A stretch of DNA of 64,000 bases, from NCBI RefSeq assembly GCF_005281345.1, contig NZ_SZXJ01000095.1, positions 124,001 to 188,000 of the forward strand, in the 5' to 3' direction. Source of the stretch: Citrobacter sp. wls619. Its GTDB lineage: Bacteria; Pseudomonadota; Gammaproteobacteria; Enterobacterales; Enterobacteriaceae. Made by a program: the position numbers and the translations under genes. A model generated the notes under the pieces. The model searched no databases. It had not been told where the DNA came from and worked only from the letters and a program-made list of their open reading frames with translations. Positions 46,094 to 55,802 of the stretch are shown here, piece after piece (the first letter of the stretch is position 1; every line of letters starts with the position of its first letter).

Positions 46094-46810
46094 ATGCAGA
46101 CCCCGCACATTCTTATCGTTGAAGACGAGTTAGTAACACGTAACACGTTGAAAAGCATTTTCGAAGCGGAAGGCTATGATGTATTCGAGGCGACAGATGG
46201 CGCGGAAATGCATCAGATCCTCTCTGAATATGACATCAACCTTGTGATTATGGATATCAATCTGCCAGGTAAAAATGGTCTTCTGTTAGCGCGTGAACTC
46301 CGCGAACAAGCTAACGTTGCACTGATGTTCCTGACGGGCCGTGATAACGAAGTCGATAAAATTCTCGGCCTCGAAATCGGCGCTGACGATTACATCACCA
46401 AACCGTTTAACCCACGCGAACTGACTATCCGTGCTCGTAACCTGCTGTCCCGTACTATGAATCTGGGCACAGTGAGCGAAGAGCGTCGTAGCGTCGAAAG
46501 CTACAAGTTCAATGGTTGGGAGCTGGACATCAATAGCCGCTCTCTGATTGGCCCTGACGGCGAGCAGTATAAACTGCCACGTAGCGAATTCCGTGCCATG
46601 CTTCACTTCTGTGAGAATCCGGGCAAGATCCAGTCTCGCGCAGAACTGCTGAAAAAAATGACCGGCCGCGAACTGAAGCCGCATGACCGTACCGTTGACG
46701 TAACAATCCGCCGTATTCGTAAACACTTCGAATCCACGCCGGATACACCAGAAATCATCGCTACCATTCACGGTGAAGGCTACCGTTTCTGCGGCGACCT
46801 GCAGGATTGA
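46094..46810 (+). CDS. arcA: ArcA, redox response regulator
   Basis: A 238-residue OmpR-family response regulator. The phospho-acceptor is Asp54 ([10 protein letters not shown]), with Asp11 in the acidic pocket and Lys in [10 protein letters not shown]. The winged-helix DNA-binding domain covers about residues 135-235. Phosphorylated by ArcB under oxygen limitation, it represses respiratory genes. Length equals E. coli ArcA. Confidence 0.99.
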   Translation: MQTPHILIVEDELVTRNTLKSIFEAEGYDVFEATDGAEMHQILSEYDINLVIMDINLPGKNGLLLARELREQANVALMFLTGRDNEVDKILGLEIGADDYITKPFNPRELTIRARNLLSRTMNLGTVSEERRSVESYKFNGWELDINSRSLIGPDGEQYKLPRSEFRAMLHFCENPGKIQSRAELLKKMTGRELKPHDRTVDVTIRRIRKHFESTPDTPEIIATIHGEGYRFCGDLQD

Positions 46811-46828
46811 TATCATCCTGACTGGTAT

Positions 46829-46855
46829 AAAAACGGCGCTTTATGCGCCGTTTTT
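46829..46855. terminator. Terminator between arcA and creD
   Basis: A perfect 11 bp stem AAAAACGGCGC / GCGCCGTTTTT with TTTAT loop, with T runs on both strands. It can serve both arcA (plus) and creD (minus), which converge here. Confidence 0.93.
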
Positions 46856-46870
46856 CATTTCACTACGCCC

Positions 46871-48217
46871 CTATTTCCACAACCGTAATTCATCGTCCTC
46901 AGTTGCGTTCTCCGTTTCGGGCTTTGGCTGTGCAAGCGCGTGCCAGTCAAGATGACGCGTCAGGAACATGACCCCACAAAGCGCCAGTAACAGTACGCCG
47001 GTTCCCAGCAGTAAAGAGCTGTCCTGTGAACGCAACAGTACCCACATCACGCCATCCAGCCCCAGCAATGCTGCGGTAAAAAACAAGCTGTTACGCCATC
47101 CCTGTAGTATCGCCTGTAAATACACGCCGTTCATCAGCGTGCCAACCAGGCTGGCGACAATCCACGCGGCAGTAAAACCCACATGCTCCGACAGCGCCAA
47201 CAACAGCAAATAGAACATCACCAGTGATAATCCCACCAGCAGATATTGCATCGGGTGCAGACGCAGGCTTGTCATACTCTCGAGCACAAAGAAAGACATG
47301 AAAGTCAGTGTAATCAATAAAATGGCATACTTTGTCGCCCGATCTGTCAGTTGATACTGATCCGCAGGCGTAGCCACAGCGACGCTAAATGCGGGCATGC
47401 CCTGCCAGCCAATCTTCTCATCGTCGAAGCGTTCCCCCAGATTATTTGCGAACCAGCTACTTTGCCATTGCGCCTTAAACCCTGACTCACTGATTTCACG
47501 CTTAGCCGGAAGAAAATCACCGAGGAAGTTCGGATGTGGCCAGTTGCTGGTTAAGGTCATTTCGCTATTACGACCAACCGGGACGACAGAAAAATCACCG
47601 GTTCCACTCAGATTAAGCGACAACACGACACTGAGATTTTTTTCCGCCCAGCCGGCATCCGGTAGCGGAATGTGGATCCCCTGAGCACGACCATCCAGTC
47701 CTGTACCGGGTTCGACTGCCAGCGATGTTCCATTGATCTGCGAAGCCTTCACGACGCCAATACCGCGCGCATCGCCCACCCCAACCACCACAAAAGGTTT
47801 GCCGATGGTGATATTGGGATGGTTCAGTTCACTGAGGCGTTCAGCATTAAACACGGCCTTCACCGATAAATCGTTGTGCCAGACCTGTCCTTCATAAATA
47901 CCTATCTTACGCGCTTCAACGTTCTGGTTGCCCTCAACAACCAGCGACTCCGGCAACCAGAAGTGGATGTAGCTGCGCTTTCGCTGGATCTGTTTGTCGC
48001 CTTCCAGCTCGGTATACAGTTCCGTCACTGGGACGGCAATCAGCGGGCCTACCACCTTTTGCGCTCCGCTGGTGCTCTGTCGGATAGCATCTTCCACCTC
48101 ACTACGATAGTCCGACCGCTCAACAATAATCTGCCTGACCATTGTCAGTGGAATTAACAGCAGTAGCATAGCGCCACCTAAGGTGACTATTTTCCAAAAC
48201 AGGGGGGATTTAAACAT
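46871..48217 (-). CDS. creD: CreD, inner-membrane protein of the Cre regulon
   Basis: A 448-residue membrane protein. One helix lies near the N-terminus, a large periplasmic portion spans roughly residues 30-305, and about five helices follow before a charged tail. Its biochemical role is unknown; in several bacteria its level affects envelope stress and beta-lactam response. It is the main target of CreB, via the cre tag just upstream. Two residues shorter than K-12 CreD. Confidence 0.95.
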   Translation of the reverse strand: MFKSPLFWKIVTLGGAMLLLLIPLTMVRQIIVERSDYRSEVEDAIRQSTSGAQKVVGPLIAVPVTELYTELEGDKQIQRKRSYIHFWLPESLVVEGNQNVEARKIGIYEGQVWHNDLSVKAVFNAERLSELNHPNITIGKPFVVVGVGDARGIGVVKASQINGTSLAVEPGTGLDGRAQGIHIPLPDAGWAEKNLSVVLSLNLSGTGDFSVVPVGRNSEMTLTSNWPHPNFLGDFLPAKREISESGFKAQWQSSWFANNLGERFDDEKIGWQGMPAFSVAVATPADQYQLTDRATKYAILLITLTFMSFFVLESMTSLRLHPMQYLLVGLSLVMFYLLLLALSEHVGFTAAWIVASLVGTLMNGVYLQAILQGWRNSLFFTAALLGLDGVMWVLLRSQDSSLLLGTGVLLLALCGVMFLTRHLDWHALAQPKPETENATEDDELRLWK

Positions 48218-48274
48218 AGCGTTCTCCTTTGCGATATCAGCAAGGTAGAACAGCTATGTGCGGGGAATTTGAAG

Positions 48275-49699
48275 TTATGTGAAGTGACGGTGAAGTGTAA
48301 ACGAGGCCTGCGCCCCACCTTCTGGTCGGTTGCATAACGTCGCGTCACCTTGATGCAATCGCGCAACCTCACTGACAAACGCCAGCCCCAGCCCACTGCT
48401 TTTATGCCCATTCTCGCGGGGCAGTGAATAGAAGCGCTCAAAAATACGCGGTAACGCAAAGTCAGGTATGCCACTGCCGTTATCACTGACCTGTATTGTG
48501 ACGCGGTCCTCCTGCGGATGCGCGCTGAGCGCAATCGTCCCGTCCTGCGGCGTGAAGTCGATGGCGTTATCGAGCAAATTCCCCAATGCCTGCTCCAGCA
48601 GCGCTGGGTCGGCGGCGACGCTAAGCGATGAAGGCATAATGGTCAGCGTGATATTTTTTGCGGCCAGCTGCACGCTACGCGCCTCTTTGAGCTGGGAAAA
48701 TAGCGCGTCTACTGCCACCGGTATCAACGTAATGTCCTGGCGATTCTCCAGTCGCGCCTGGCGTAACAGCGTTTCGACCAACGCCTGCATGCGCGCATTT
48801 TGCGTCAGAATATTATCAGTGAAACGCGCCACCACGTTCGGCGGCGGACCTTCGCGCAAAATCTCTGCCGCGCCGCGTATGGCCGCCAGCGGACTTTTCA
48901 ATTCATGCGTTAACGCGTAGACGTACTGCTCAATGTAGTTCTTGCCCTCCAGCTTCAGACGCATACTTTCCAGCGCCTGTGCCAGCTTGCGTAGCTCACT
49001 GCTACCAAGATCAGGAAGCGCAACGGGGCGATTCTCAGTGACAGAATCAGCATAGCGTGCCAGCCGCGCGATAGACCGGTTTATCCACCATACCATTCCT
49101 GCGCCAATCACTAAGGCAATGCCCAGTAACACGGCGCTGGCCCACAGTATCCGCCGTTCACTGCGTTTAATCACCGGTGCCATCGCCGCATTCGGTTTGC
49201 CGACGCTAAGCACGCCGATGATACGCCCGCCGTCAACGATCGGCGCGGCAACGTACATCACCGAACTTTCCGCATCGGCCGGGTCCTGTGGCGTACTTCG
49301 TGCGCCATACTGCCCACGTAGCGTTAACCATACGTCGTTCCAGCGAGAATAATCTTCGCCTACGGCTTTGTTGGCGGAATCAAACACCACCTTGCCCTGC
49401 GCGTCCGTCATGTAGACGTGATACTCATTGCGCACTTTGTTAATGCCACTGATGTTGGCGCGAAAAGGACGATCGTGTAGTTGCGAAAATGCCTGCGCCA
49501 GCCTGCCGTTGGTGGGAGAGCCAGACAGCAAATCATCACGCGCCAGCGCGGCCAGCAGCGTAGCGGTATCTATCAACGTCCCTTCCGTCGCACGACGAAC
49601 GCCGGGCTTAATCTCCTGTACAAAGATGGACAGAACGAACCAGGCGGCAACGGCGACAATCAGAAAATAGCCCAGCAGCAAACGCATGCCAATGCGCAT
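48275..49699 (-). CDS. creC: CreC, sensor histidine kinase
   Basis: A 474-residue inner-membrane kinase. Two transmembrane segments (about 5-27 and 184-206) flank a periplasmic sensor part. The phosphorylated histidine is His265 (LTHELKSPL), and the ATPase domain shows DNAIDFTPQDG and GLGLAFV. It responds to carbon source or redox conditions and phosphorylates CreB. Its start overlaps the creB stop by one base. Length equals E. coli CreC. Confidence 0.97.
   Translation of the reverse strand: MRIGMRLLLGYFLIVAVAAWFVLSIFVQEIKPGVRRATEGTLIDTATLLAALARDDLLSGSPTNGRLAQAFSQLHDRPFRANISGINKVRNEYHVYMTDAQGKVVFDSANKAVGEDYSRWNDVWLTLRGQYGARSTPQDPADAESSVMYVAAPIVDGGRIIGVLSVGKPNAAMAPVIKRSERRILWASAVLLGIALVIGAGMVWWINRSIARLARYADSVTENRPVALPDLGSSELRKLAQALESMRLKLEGKNYIEQYVYALTHELKSPLAAIRGAAEILREGPPPNVVARFTDNILTQNARMQALVETLLRQARLENRQDITLIPVAVDALFSQLKEARSVQLAAKNITLTIMPSSLSVAADPALLEQALGNLLDNAIDFTPQDGTIALSAHPQEDRVTIQVSDNGSGIPDFALPRIFERFYSLPRENGHKSSGLGLAFVSEVARLHQGDATLCNRPEGGAQASFTLHRHFT
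48279..48294 (-). promoter_or_regulatory. cre tag (CreB site) for creD
   Basis: The minus strand reads TTCAC-CGTCAC-TTCAC, an exact match to the cre tag TTCAC-N6-TTCAC. It overlaps the last codons of creC, about 60 bases upstream of the creD start, as expected for CreB activation of creD. Confidence 0.85.
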
Positions 49700-50388
49700 C
49701 AGGTGCTCCTCAGGCTGTATCCCATACCGCGATGTGTATTAATCGGTGATAGCTCCGGGTTGACGGCCCGCAGTTTGGCACGCAGCGTTTTAATGTGCGT
49801 GTCTACCGTTCGGTCAAAAGTATCCTGGGCATCGGCCCAGACTAAATCCATTAACTGTTGGCGTGAGTAGACGCGCCCCGGCGACAGCAGTAATGTTTTC
49901 AGCAGCAAGAATTCATAGCGTGTCAGATTTAACGGCATCCCAAACCAGGTAATCTGTGCGGCAAGCTCATTGAGTTCAAAATCACCGCACCGCGTCGCCG
50001 GTGAAGGCGTGGAGAATTTTTTCACCCGCCGCAGCAACGTACGCACGCGGGCGCACACCTCACGCGGAGAGAAGGGTTTCGCCACATAATCATCCGCACC
50101 AATTTCCAGCCCCAGCAGGCGATCGACTTCATCGCTGCGGGCGGTCAGAAAGAGGATTGGCAATGCCGGGTGACGTTCCAGTAGCCGCCGGCACAGTTCA
50201 AAGCCGCTGATATCCGGGAGCCCGACATCCAGAATGATCGCATCCGGACACCTCTGGCGTGATTTTTCCAGCACGGGCAATCCACGCTCAAAGGCTTCAA
50301 CGCTAAAACCTTCCTGCTGCAGCATGTAGATAAGCGTATCCGCAATCCCCTGCTCGTCCTCAACCAACCAGATCAGCGCCTGTTGCAT
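49699..50388 (-). CDS. creB: CreB, response regulator
   Basis: A 229-residue OmpR-type response regulator. The phospho-acceptor is Asp54 (IILDVGLPD), and a winged-helix domain fills the C-terminal 100 residues. It binds cre tags and activates creD and other carbon metabolism genes. It lies 12 bases after creA. Length equals E. coli CreB. Confidence 0.97.
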   Translation of the reverse strand: MQQALIWLVEDEQGIADTLIYMLQQEGFSVEAFERGLPVLEKSRQRCPDAIILDVGLPDISGFELCRRLLERHPALPILFLTARSDEVDRLLGLEIGADDYVAKPFSPREVCARVRTLLRRVKKFSTPSPATRCGDFELNELAAQITWFGMPLNLTRYEFLLLKTLLLSPGRVYSRQQLMDLVWADAQDTFDRTVDTHIKTLRAKLRAVNPELSPINTHRGMGYSLRST

Positions 50389-50400
50389 TTTGCCTACCTG

Positions 50401-50874
50401 TTATCGCTGCCACGGCATGATGGGTACCGCGCTGATAGCATTTTTGGGCGATCCATCAACCACCTTATCTGAATAGGCCAGATAGGCCAGCGTGTTGCGT
50501 TTCGCATCATAAAAACGCACGACCTGTAAGGATTTAAACACCAGAGACGTACGTTTCTTAAAGACCACCTCGCCCTGGGCTTTGCCGTTTTTAATTCTGT
50601 CGCTCAGCTCCACCGGCCCCACCTGCTGACAGGAGATAGCCGCGTCGGAAGTATCTTCAGCCAAACCCAGCCCACCTTTAATGCCACCGGTTTTGGCGCG
50701 GCTAACGTAGCAGGTCACATTGGTGACATCAGGATCATCAAATGCCTCGACCACAATTTTATGATCCGGTCCAAACATTTTGAACACGGTATCGACAGAT
50801 CCTATCTGCTCCGCATGGGCAACCTGCGCCATCATCAGCAGAATTGAGGAAATGACTAAGCTCTTATATTTCAT
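50401..50874 (-). CDS. creA: CreA, periplasmic protein of unknown function
   Basis: A 157-residue protein with a signal peptide of 21 residues (MKYKSL...QVAHA). The mature part contains two cysteines (VTCYVS and ISCQQVG). It heads the creABCD operon and is divergent from rob. No enzymatic motif is apparent. Confidence 0.95.
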   Translation of the reverse strand: MKYKSLVISSILLMMAQVAHAEQIGSVDTVFKMFGPDHKIVVEAFDDPDVTNVTCYVSRAKTGGIKGGLGLAEDTSDAAISCQQVGPVELSDRIKNGKAQGEVVFKKRTSLVFKSLQVVRFYDAKRNTLAYLAYSDKVVDGSPKNAISAVPIMPWQR

Positions 50875-51033
50875 ATTGTTACCATTCTTAAATGTTACTC
50901 TGTGTAATTATTCGACATTCTAAGATAAAACGTATACAGATCACAGGATTACAATAATCACGCTTTCGTATGTGCGAAAAAAGCACTTATGAGCAAAAAA
51001 AACACTGAATGCTAAAACAGCAAAAAATGCTAT

Positions 51034-51081
51034 TATCCTCATACCTGACGTCAGGTACTCGTTGTTGAAAGGATGAGGATA
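51034..51081 (+). promoter_or_regulatory. Palindrome and ribosome-site repeat upstream of rob
   Basis: TACCTGACGTCAGGTA (51042-51057) is a perfect 16 bp palindrome. It is flanked by TATCCTCAT (51034-51042) and its complement ATGAGGATA (51073-51081), the latter containing the rob ribosome binding site. A -10-like TATTAT overlaps the left arm at 51031-51036. The rest of the 211 bp creA-rob gap is AT-rich. Confidence 0.65.
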
Positions 51082-51085
51082 TTTT

Positions 51086-51955
51086 ATGGATCAGGCTGGC
51101 ATTATTCGCGACCTCTTAATCTGGCTGGAAGGCCATCTGGATCAGCCTTTGTCGCTTGACAATGTGGCGGCAAAAGCAGGCTATTCCAAGTGGCATCTGC
51201 AGAGAATGTTCAAGGACGTGACGGGCCACGCTATTGGCGCCTATATCCGTGCTCGTCGTTTATCGAAGTCCGCAGTGGCGCTACGCCTGACTGCGCGTCC
51301 AATACTGGACATCGCCCTGCAGTATCGCTTCGATTCTCAACAGACGTTTACCCGTGCGTTCAAAAAGCAATTTTCCCAGACGCCTGCGCTGTATCGTCGT
51401 TCGCCGGAATGGAGCGCTTTTGGTATTCGCCCTCCGATGCGCCTCGGGGAATTTGCCATGCCAGCGCATGAATTCGTCACGCTGGAAGATACACCACTGC
51501 TGGGTACCACGCAGAGTTATTCCTGCTCGCTTGAGCAGATTTCAGATTTCCGTCATGAAATGCGGATTCAGTTCTGGCGCGACTTCCTTGCCCAGGCTCC
51601 TGCGATCCCGCAGGTTCTGTACGGACTCAACGAAACGCGCCCCAGCATTGAGAAAGATGACGAACAGGAAGTGTTTTATACCACCGCGCTCACACCCGAG
51701 CAGGCCAACGGATACGTGCAGTCGGCGCAACCCATCCTGTTACAGGGCGGCGAGTATGTGATGTTTACCTATGAGGGTCTGGGGACGGGCGTGCAGGAAT
51801 TTATCCTGACAGTGTACGGCACCTGCATGCCGATGCTGAACCTGACTCGCCGTAAAGGGCAGGATATCGAGCGATACTACCCGGCAGAAGATGCCAAAGC
51901 GGGAGATCGCCCTATTAATCTGCGCTGCGAATTCCTGATTCCTATCCGCCGTTAA
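51086..51955 (+). CDS. rob: Rob, AraC/XylS-family activator
   Basis: A 289-residue regulator. Two helix-turn-helix motifs (about residues 8-105, including DNVAAKAGYSKWHLQRMF) bind mar/sox/rob boxes; the C-terminal 160 residues form a GyrI-like ligand-sensing domain. It activates efflux, antioxidant and acid-stress genes. The last 4 bases overlap the gpmB end on the opposite strand. Length equals E. coli Rob. Confidence 0.98.
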   Translation: MDQAGIIRDLLIWLEGHLDQPLSLDNVAAKAGYSKWHLQRMFKDVTGHAIGAYIRARRLSKSAVALRLTARPILDIALQYRFDSQQTFTRAFKKQFSQTPALYRRSPEWSAFGIRPPMRLGEFAMPAHEFVTLEDTPLLGTTQSYSCSLEQISDFRHEMRIQFWRDFLAQAPAIPQVLYGLNETRPSIEKDDEQEVFYTTALTPEQANGYVQSAQPILLQGGEYVMFTYEGLGTGVQEFILTVYGTCMPMLNLTRRKGQDIERYYPAEDAKAGDRPINLRCEFLIPIRR

Positions 51956-52599
51956 CGCTGTAGCTCATCCAACGCAGGGGCATCCAGATGCGAGATGTCC
52001 CCTGCCGTTTCAACCACCCAGCCCGGTGCCAGCCATAAGCTTTCCTGATAATCGACACGAGAAATAGAGCAGTTGCGCAGACGCAAACGACGCTCAGCCC
52101 ATGCCGGCAATCCCAGAATGGTACTCACCAGGCAGCCCAGCGCAATACCATGGCTCACCAGCAATGGACGACTCCCCGGCGGCAGCTCCAGGCAGGATGC
52201 CAGCGCCGCGTTGACGCGATCGCTCAGCTCCTGCATCGACTCCCCTTGCGGAATACGACCATCCACCGTACCGTTCACCAACTGGCGACGCCAGCCCTCT
52301 TCCTCCGGCGTCAGCGTATCAATATGACGCTGCTCCAGCACGCCCATATTGAGTTCACGCAGTCGTGAGTCATAGGTGATATCACAGCCACAGGCCTGGG
52401 CGATGATTTCTGCGGTGCGTCGTGTACGACCTAAATCACTACTGATGACATGCGTAATACCAAACGAGCGGGCGCGTTCACCCACCTGCATGGCTTGCTG
52501 TTCACCTTTAGCGGTCAGTGGGCTGTCTGACTGGCCTTGAATACGTCGCTCGGCGTTCCACTGCGTTTCGCCATGGCGAACAAGGTATACCTGTAACAT
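51952..52599 (-). CDS. gpmB: GpmB (YtjC), phosphoglycerate-mutase-like phosphatase
   Basis: A 215-residue histidine phosphatase superfamily enzyme. The RHGE motif is at residues 8-11 (LVRHGETQWN) with the second catalytic histidine in LLVSHGIALG near residue 150. Despite the name, mutase activity is doubtful in E. coli and a phosphatase role is likely. It converges with rob and is divergent from yjjX. Confidence 0.95.
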   Translation of the reverse strand: MLQVYLVRHGETQWNAERRIQGQSDSPLTAKGEQQAMQVGERARSFGITHVISSDLGRTRRTAEIIAQACGCDITYDSRLRELNMGVLEQRHIDTLTPEEEGWRRQLVNGTVDGRIPQGESMQELSDRVNAALASCLELPPGSRPLLVSHGIALGCLVSTILGLPAWAERRLRLRNCSISRVDYQESLWLAPGWVVETAGDISHLDAPALDELQR

Positions 52600-52670
52600 G
52601 CTTTTTTTCCGTTATATACTCGTCGTACTTTGAGTAGACTCTGCGATGAATTTTCAAACTGAGCTTAATT

Positions 52671-53186
52671 ATGCACAAGGTTATCTCTGCGACCACCAAT
52701 CCTGCCAAAATTCAGGCAATTCTGCGGGCATTTGAAGAGATTTTCGGGGAAGGATCCTGCCATATTGAACCCGTCGCCGTCGAGAGTGGCGTGCCGGAAC
52801 AGCCTTTCGGAAGCCAGGAAACGCGCACTGGCGCACGAAATCGCGTTGATAACGCGCGCCGCCTGCACCCGCAGGCTGATTTCTGGGTCGCTATTGAAGC
52901 GGGAATTGACGACGATGCCACCTTCAGTTGGGTGGTGATTGATAACGGCGTCCAGCGCGGCGAAGCCCGTTCAGCCACGCTGCCATTGCCTACTGCCATT
53001 CTCGACAGAGTCCGTAAAGGTGAAGCACTCGGCCCGGTGATGTCGGACTATACAGGTATTGATGAGATTGGCCGTAAAGAGGGCGCAATCGGCGTCTTTA
53101 CCGCGGGCAAGCTGACGCGCTCAAGCGTCTATCACCAGGCGGTGATTCTGGCGCTCAGCCCGTTTCATAACGCGGTGTATTTATAG
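52671..53186 (+). CDS. yjjX: YjjX, inosine/xanthosine triphosphatase
   Basis: A 171-residue NTPase of the YjjX/DUF84 family, which hydrolyses ITP and XTP to clean the nucleotide pool. The family stretches [11 protein letters not shown] (residues 6-16), [10 protein letters not shown] and [24 protein letters not shown] are present. One residue longer than E. coli YjjX. It converges with trpR across a REP element. Confidence 0.95.
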   Translation: MHKVISATTNPAKIQAILRAFEEIFGEGSCHIEPVAVESGVPEQPFGSQETRTGARNRVDNARRLHPQADFWVAIEAGIDDDATFSWVVIDNGVQRGEARSATLPLPTAILDRVRKGEALGPVMSDYTGIDEIGRKEGAIGVFTAGKLTRSSVYHQAVILALSPFHNAVYL

Positions 53187-53189
53187 CAT

Positions 53190-53240
53190 TGTGCCGGATG
53201 TTTAATCGTAGGCCGGATAAGGCAAAGCCGCATCCGGCGG
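53190..53240. repeat. REP element between yjjX and trpR
   Basis: GTAGGCCGGATAAGG...CCGCATCCGGC (53208-53238) is a full unit, preceded by a partial head GCCGGATG. It fills the 55 bp gap where the two genes converge. Confidence 0.85.
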
Positions 53241-53241
53241 A

Positions 53242-53571
<330 letters not shown>

Positions 53572-53588
53572 TTATCGCCATCGTTGCG

Positions 53589-53612
53589 GGGGGAAGCGTG
53601 CGTGCTTCCCCC
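53589..53612 (-). other. GC-rich hairpin in the trpR leader
   Basis: A perfect 9 bp stem GGGGGAAGC / GCTTCCCCC with a 6-base loop lies between the TrpR operator and the trpR start. No T run follows on the minus strand, though TTTT follows on the plus strand. It may end slt read-through or shape the trpR leader. Confidence 0.6.
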
Positions 53613-53616
53613 TTTT

Positions 53617-53634
53617 GTACTCTTTAACGAGTAC
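53617..53634 (-). promoter_or_regulatory. TrpR operator at trpR
   Basis: GTACTCTTTAACGAGTAC is an 18-base near-palindrome with GTACT/AGTAC ends and TTAAC centre, matching the Trp operator consensus GTACTAGTTAACTAGTAC in all but a few positions. It supports autoregulation of trpR. Confidence 0.9.
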
Positions 53635-53658
53635 GATAGCATAACACAACCGACACGA

Positions 53659-55596
53659 TCAGTAACGACGTTGCCATTCTGCGTCGCTCATCAACTCCGG
53701 TTTATCGCCGAGGAAATAGCGGTAGTACGCATCGTAAGCCAGCACGTTCTTCACGTAACCCCGCGTCTCTGAGAAGGGAATGCTCTCGACAAACGCGACG
53801 GCATCGATCCGGCCCGCGCTATTGCCAAGCCAGGTGCGAACGCGTCCCGGGCCGGCGTTATAGGCCGCCGACGCAAAAATGCGGTTATTGCCAAATTGCT
53901 GATACACGTACTGCAAATAGCTGGTACCAATGTTGATGTTGGTATCAGGATCCAGTAGCTGGCTCGGACTGCTGTAACCAGGGATCGAGAACATTTTCAC
54001 CGTATGCGTCGCCGTGCCCGGCATAATCTGCATCAGCCCGCTGGCGCCGACCGGCGATTTCACTTTCGGGTTCCAGGCGCTCTCCTGGCGCGCTATCGCC
54101 ATCGCATAGCTTGGCGGAATATCCTTGCCGCTGGTGTAGCGGGTAAACAGATCCTTGTAGGCCAGCGGGAAGCGCTCTTCCAGATGATCCCACAGCTTAC
54201 CGGCGATCGTCGCCTGCACGCTCAGATCCCACCAGTGATTATTGAACGCGTAACGTGCCAGTTGAGCCTGCTCAGACTTCGTGCGGCTGGTGACCAGATT
54301 CGCCCATTCACTGCGCGCGGTATTATCCATGTTCCAGTACATCAGCTCGCGTACGCGCGCCATTTCCGGCCCCTGAGTCAGCGCAGAGTCAACGTTGTCC
54401 GGCGCTTTATCCACTTTAAGCTCATACTCTTCGCCCAGACGCTGTGCCGCCACCATCGGGTAGAATCCGCGCTGCTGCATGAGCTGATGCAGGATCTCTT
54501 TCGCTTCATCATTGCGTCCCCGCTCCAGCAGCAGATCCGCCTGCCAGTAACGCCACTCATCTTTTTCTTTTGCCTCCATTGGCAAACGCGCCAGCCAGGT
54601 GTTCAGCCCGCGACGATCGCCGGTTCCCAGCGCCATACGCACGCGGCGCTCCACAAGCGAGGTGGAATTGGAGCGCATAATCGCGTCATCGCGCCATTTG
54701 GCCTGCTCGTCGGTGACGTCATTGCCCATCAGACGCCAGGCGACAATGTCGCGTAGCTCCTGGGTTTGCTCGTCATTCAGCTGCTGCGCCTGCACCAGGG
54801 AAGGGATCATCAGGCGAGCGTTTTCCACATCCTGACGCGCCACGCTGGCAAAGGCCACCGCCGCCATCTGTCGGGTGAAATCCGTCGCACCGGTGGTGCG
54901 AGCAAAGGTCATCACCGAATTTGGATCGTTGGCCAGCGAGATGATCGCCGAAGCGATAGTTTGGTATTGCGCAGGCATCTGTCCAGCCAACGCGGTCACC
55001 AAACCGGTATTCCCCGCTTTCATCGCCAGACGGATACGTTCCAGATACGCCAGCGGGTCCTGAGTGCCGGAAGCGCGCCATACGCCGAATAATTTGTCAC
55101 ACGCATTCGGCTGGCTTTTGCCGGTTAACCACAGCTCCTTTGCGCCTTGCCAGGCCTCTTCGGTTTGCCCGGTGCTCCATTTCGCGAAGTAATAGTTACA
55201 TTGCGCTTCCGTGGTACCCGGTTTTTCCGGGCTGAACGCCAGCAGTCCACGCCAGTCTTCGCGGCGCGCCAGTTCGTTCACAAAACGCGATTGCAGCGTA
55301 CGTGCCGGCGGGAGCGTCGGGTTAGCGCGCACAAAATTGGTGACGGTAATGGTAGGTTGATTCATCAGATCGTCAGTGATCTGGCGATATTCCAGATAGG
55401 GATACAGAGGATAGTTTTTCAGGCCGGGCATCATCTGCTCCACGACGTCCATTTGTCGGTTATCCCAGGCCTGCTTAATTTGCGCATAGCGATTGCGCTG
55501 CTCATCCAGGGAATCGGCTCGCGCCACTTGACTGACCGTCAGCAGACATACGCTAGCCGCCAGCAGGCGCCAGGTAAATTGTTTGGCTTTGTCCAC
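53659..55596 (-). CDS. slt: Slt, soluble lytic transglycosylase (Slt70)
   Basis: A 645-residue periplasmic murein enzyme. The first 27 residues form a signal peptide (ending SQVARA). The long helical U/L domains are followed by the catalytic lysozyme-like domain, with the catalytic Glu in ARQESAWNP near residue 505 and GLMQIMPGTA after it. It cleaves glycan strands with 1,6-anhydro ring formation. Length equals E. coli Slt. Confidence 0.98.
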   Translation of the reverse strand: MDKAKQFTWRLLAASVCLLTVSQVARADSLDEQRNRYAQIKQAWDNRQMDVVEQMMPGLKNYPLYPYLEYRQITDDLMNQPTITVTNFVRANPTLPPARTLQSRFVNELARREDWRGLLAFSPEKPGTTEAQCNYYFAKWSTGQTEEAWQGAKELWLTGKSQPNACDKLFGVWRASGTQDPLAYLERIRLAMKAGNTGLVTALAGQMPAQYQTIASAIISLANDPNSVMTFARTTGATDFTRQMAAVAFASVARQDVENARLMIPSLVQAQQLNDEQTQELRDIVAWRLMGNDVTDEQAKWRDDAIMRSNSTSLVERRVRMALGTGDRRGLNTWLARLPMEAKEKDEWRYWQADLLLERGRNDEAKEILHQLMQQRGFYPMVAAQRLGEEYELKVDKAPDNVDSALTQGPEMARVRELMYWNMDNTARSEWANLVTSRTKSEQAQLARYAFNNHWWDLSVQATIAGKLWDHLEERFPLAYKDLFTRYTSGKDIPPSYAMAIARQESAWNPKVKSPVGASGLMQIMPGTATHTVKMFSIPGYSSPSQLLDPDTNINIGTSYLQYVYQQFGNNRIFASAAYNAGPGRVRTWLGNSAGRIDAVAFVESIPFSETRGYVKNVLAYDAYYRYFLGDKPELMSDAEWQRRY

Positions 55597-55802
55597 AAGC
55601 TCTTCCTCTTATCGTTTACGTCTGTGCAGCATCGTGCCGCTTAATTCATTCATGCTAACCAGACATTGCAGAATGCGCCACGTTACGGACACTTTTTTAC
55701 TTTTGTTGCGAGTGAGATCTGCTGGCTGGGATTGAGCAATGAAAAAGGCTACACTTCGCCTTTGAAAACTCTATTCATCACTATAAAAGAGGCGAAGTCC
55801 AC

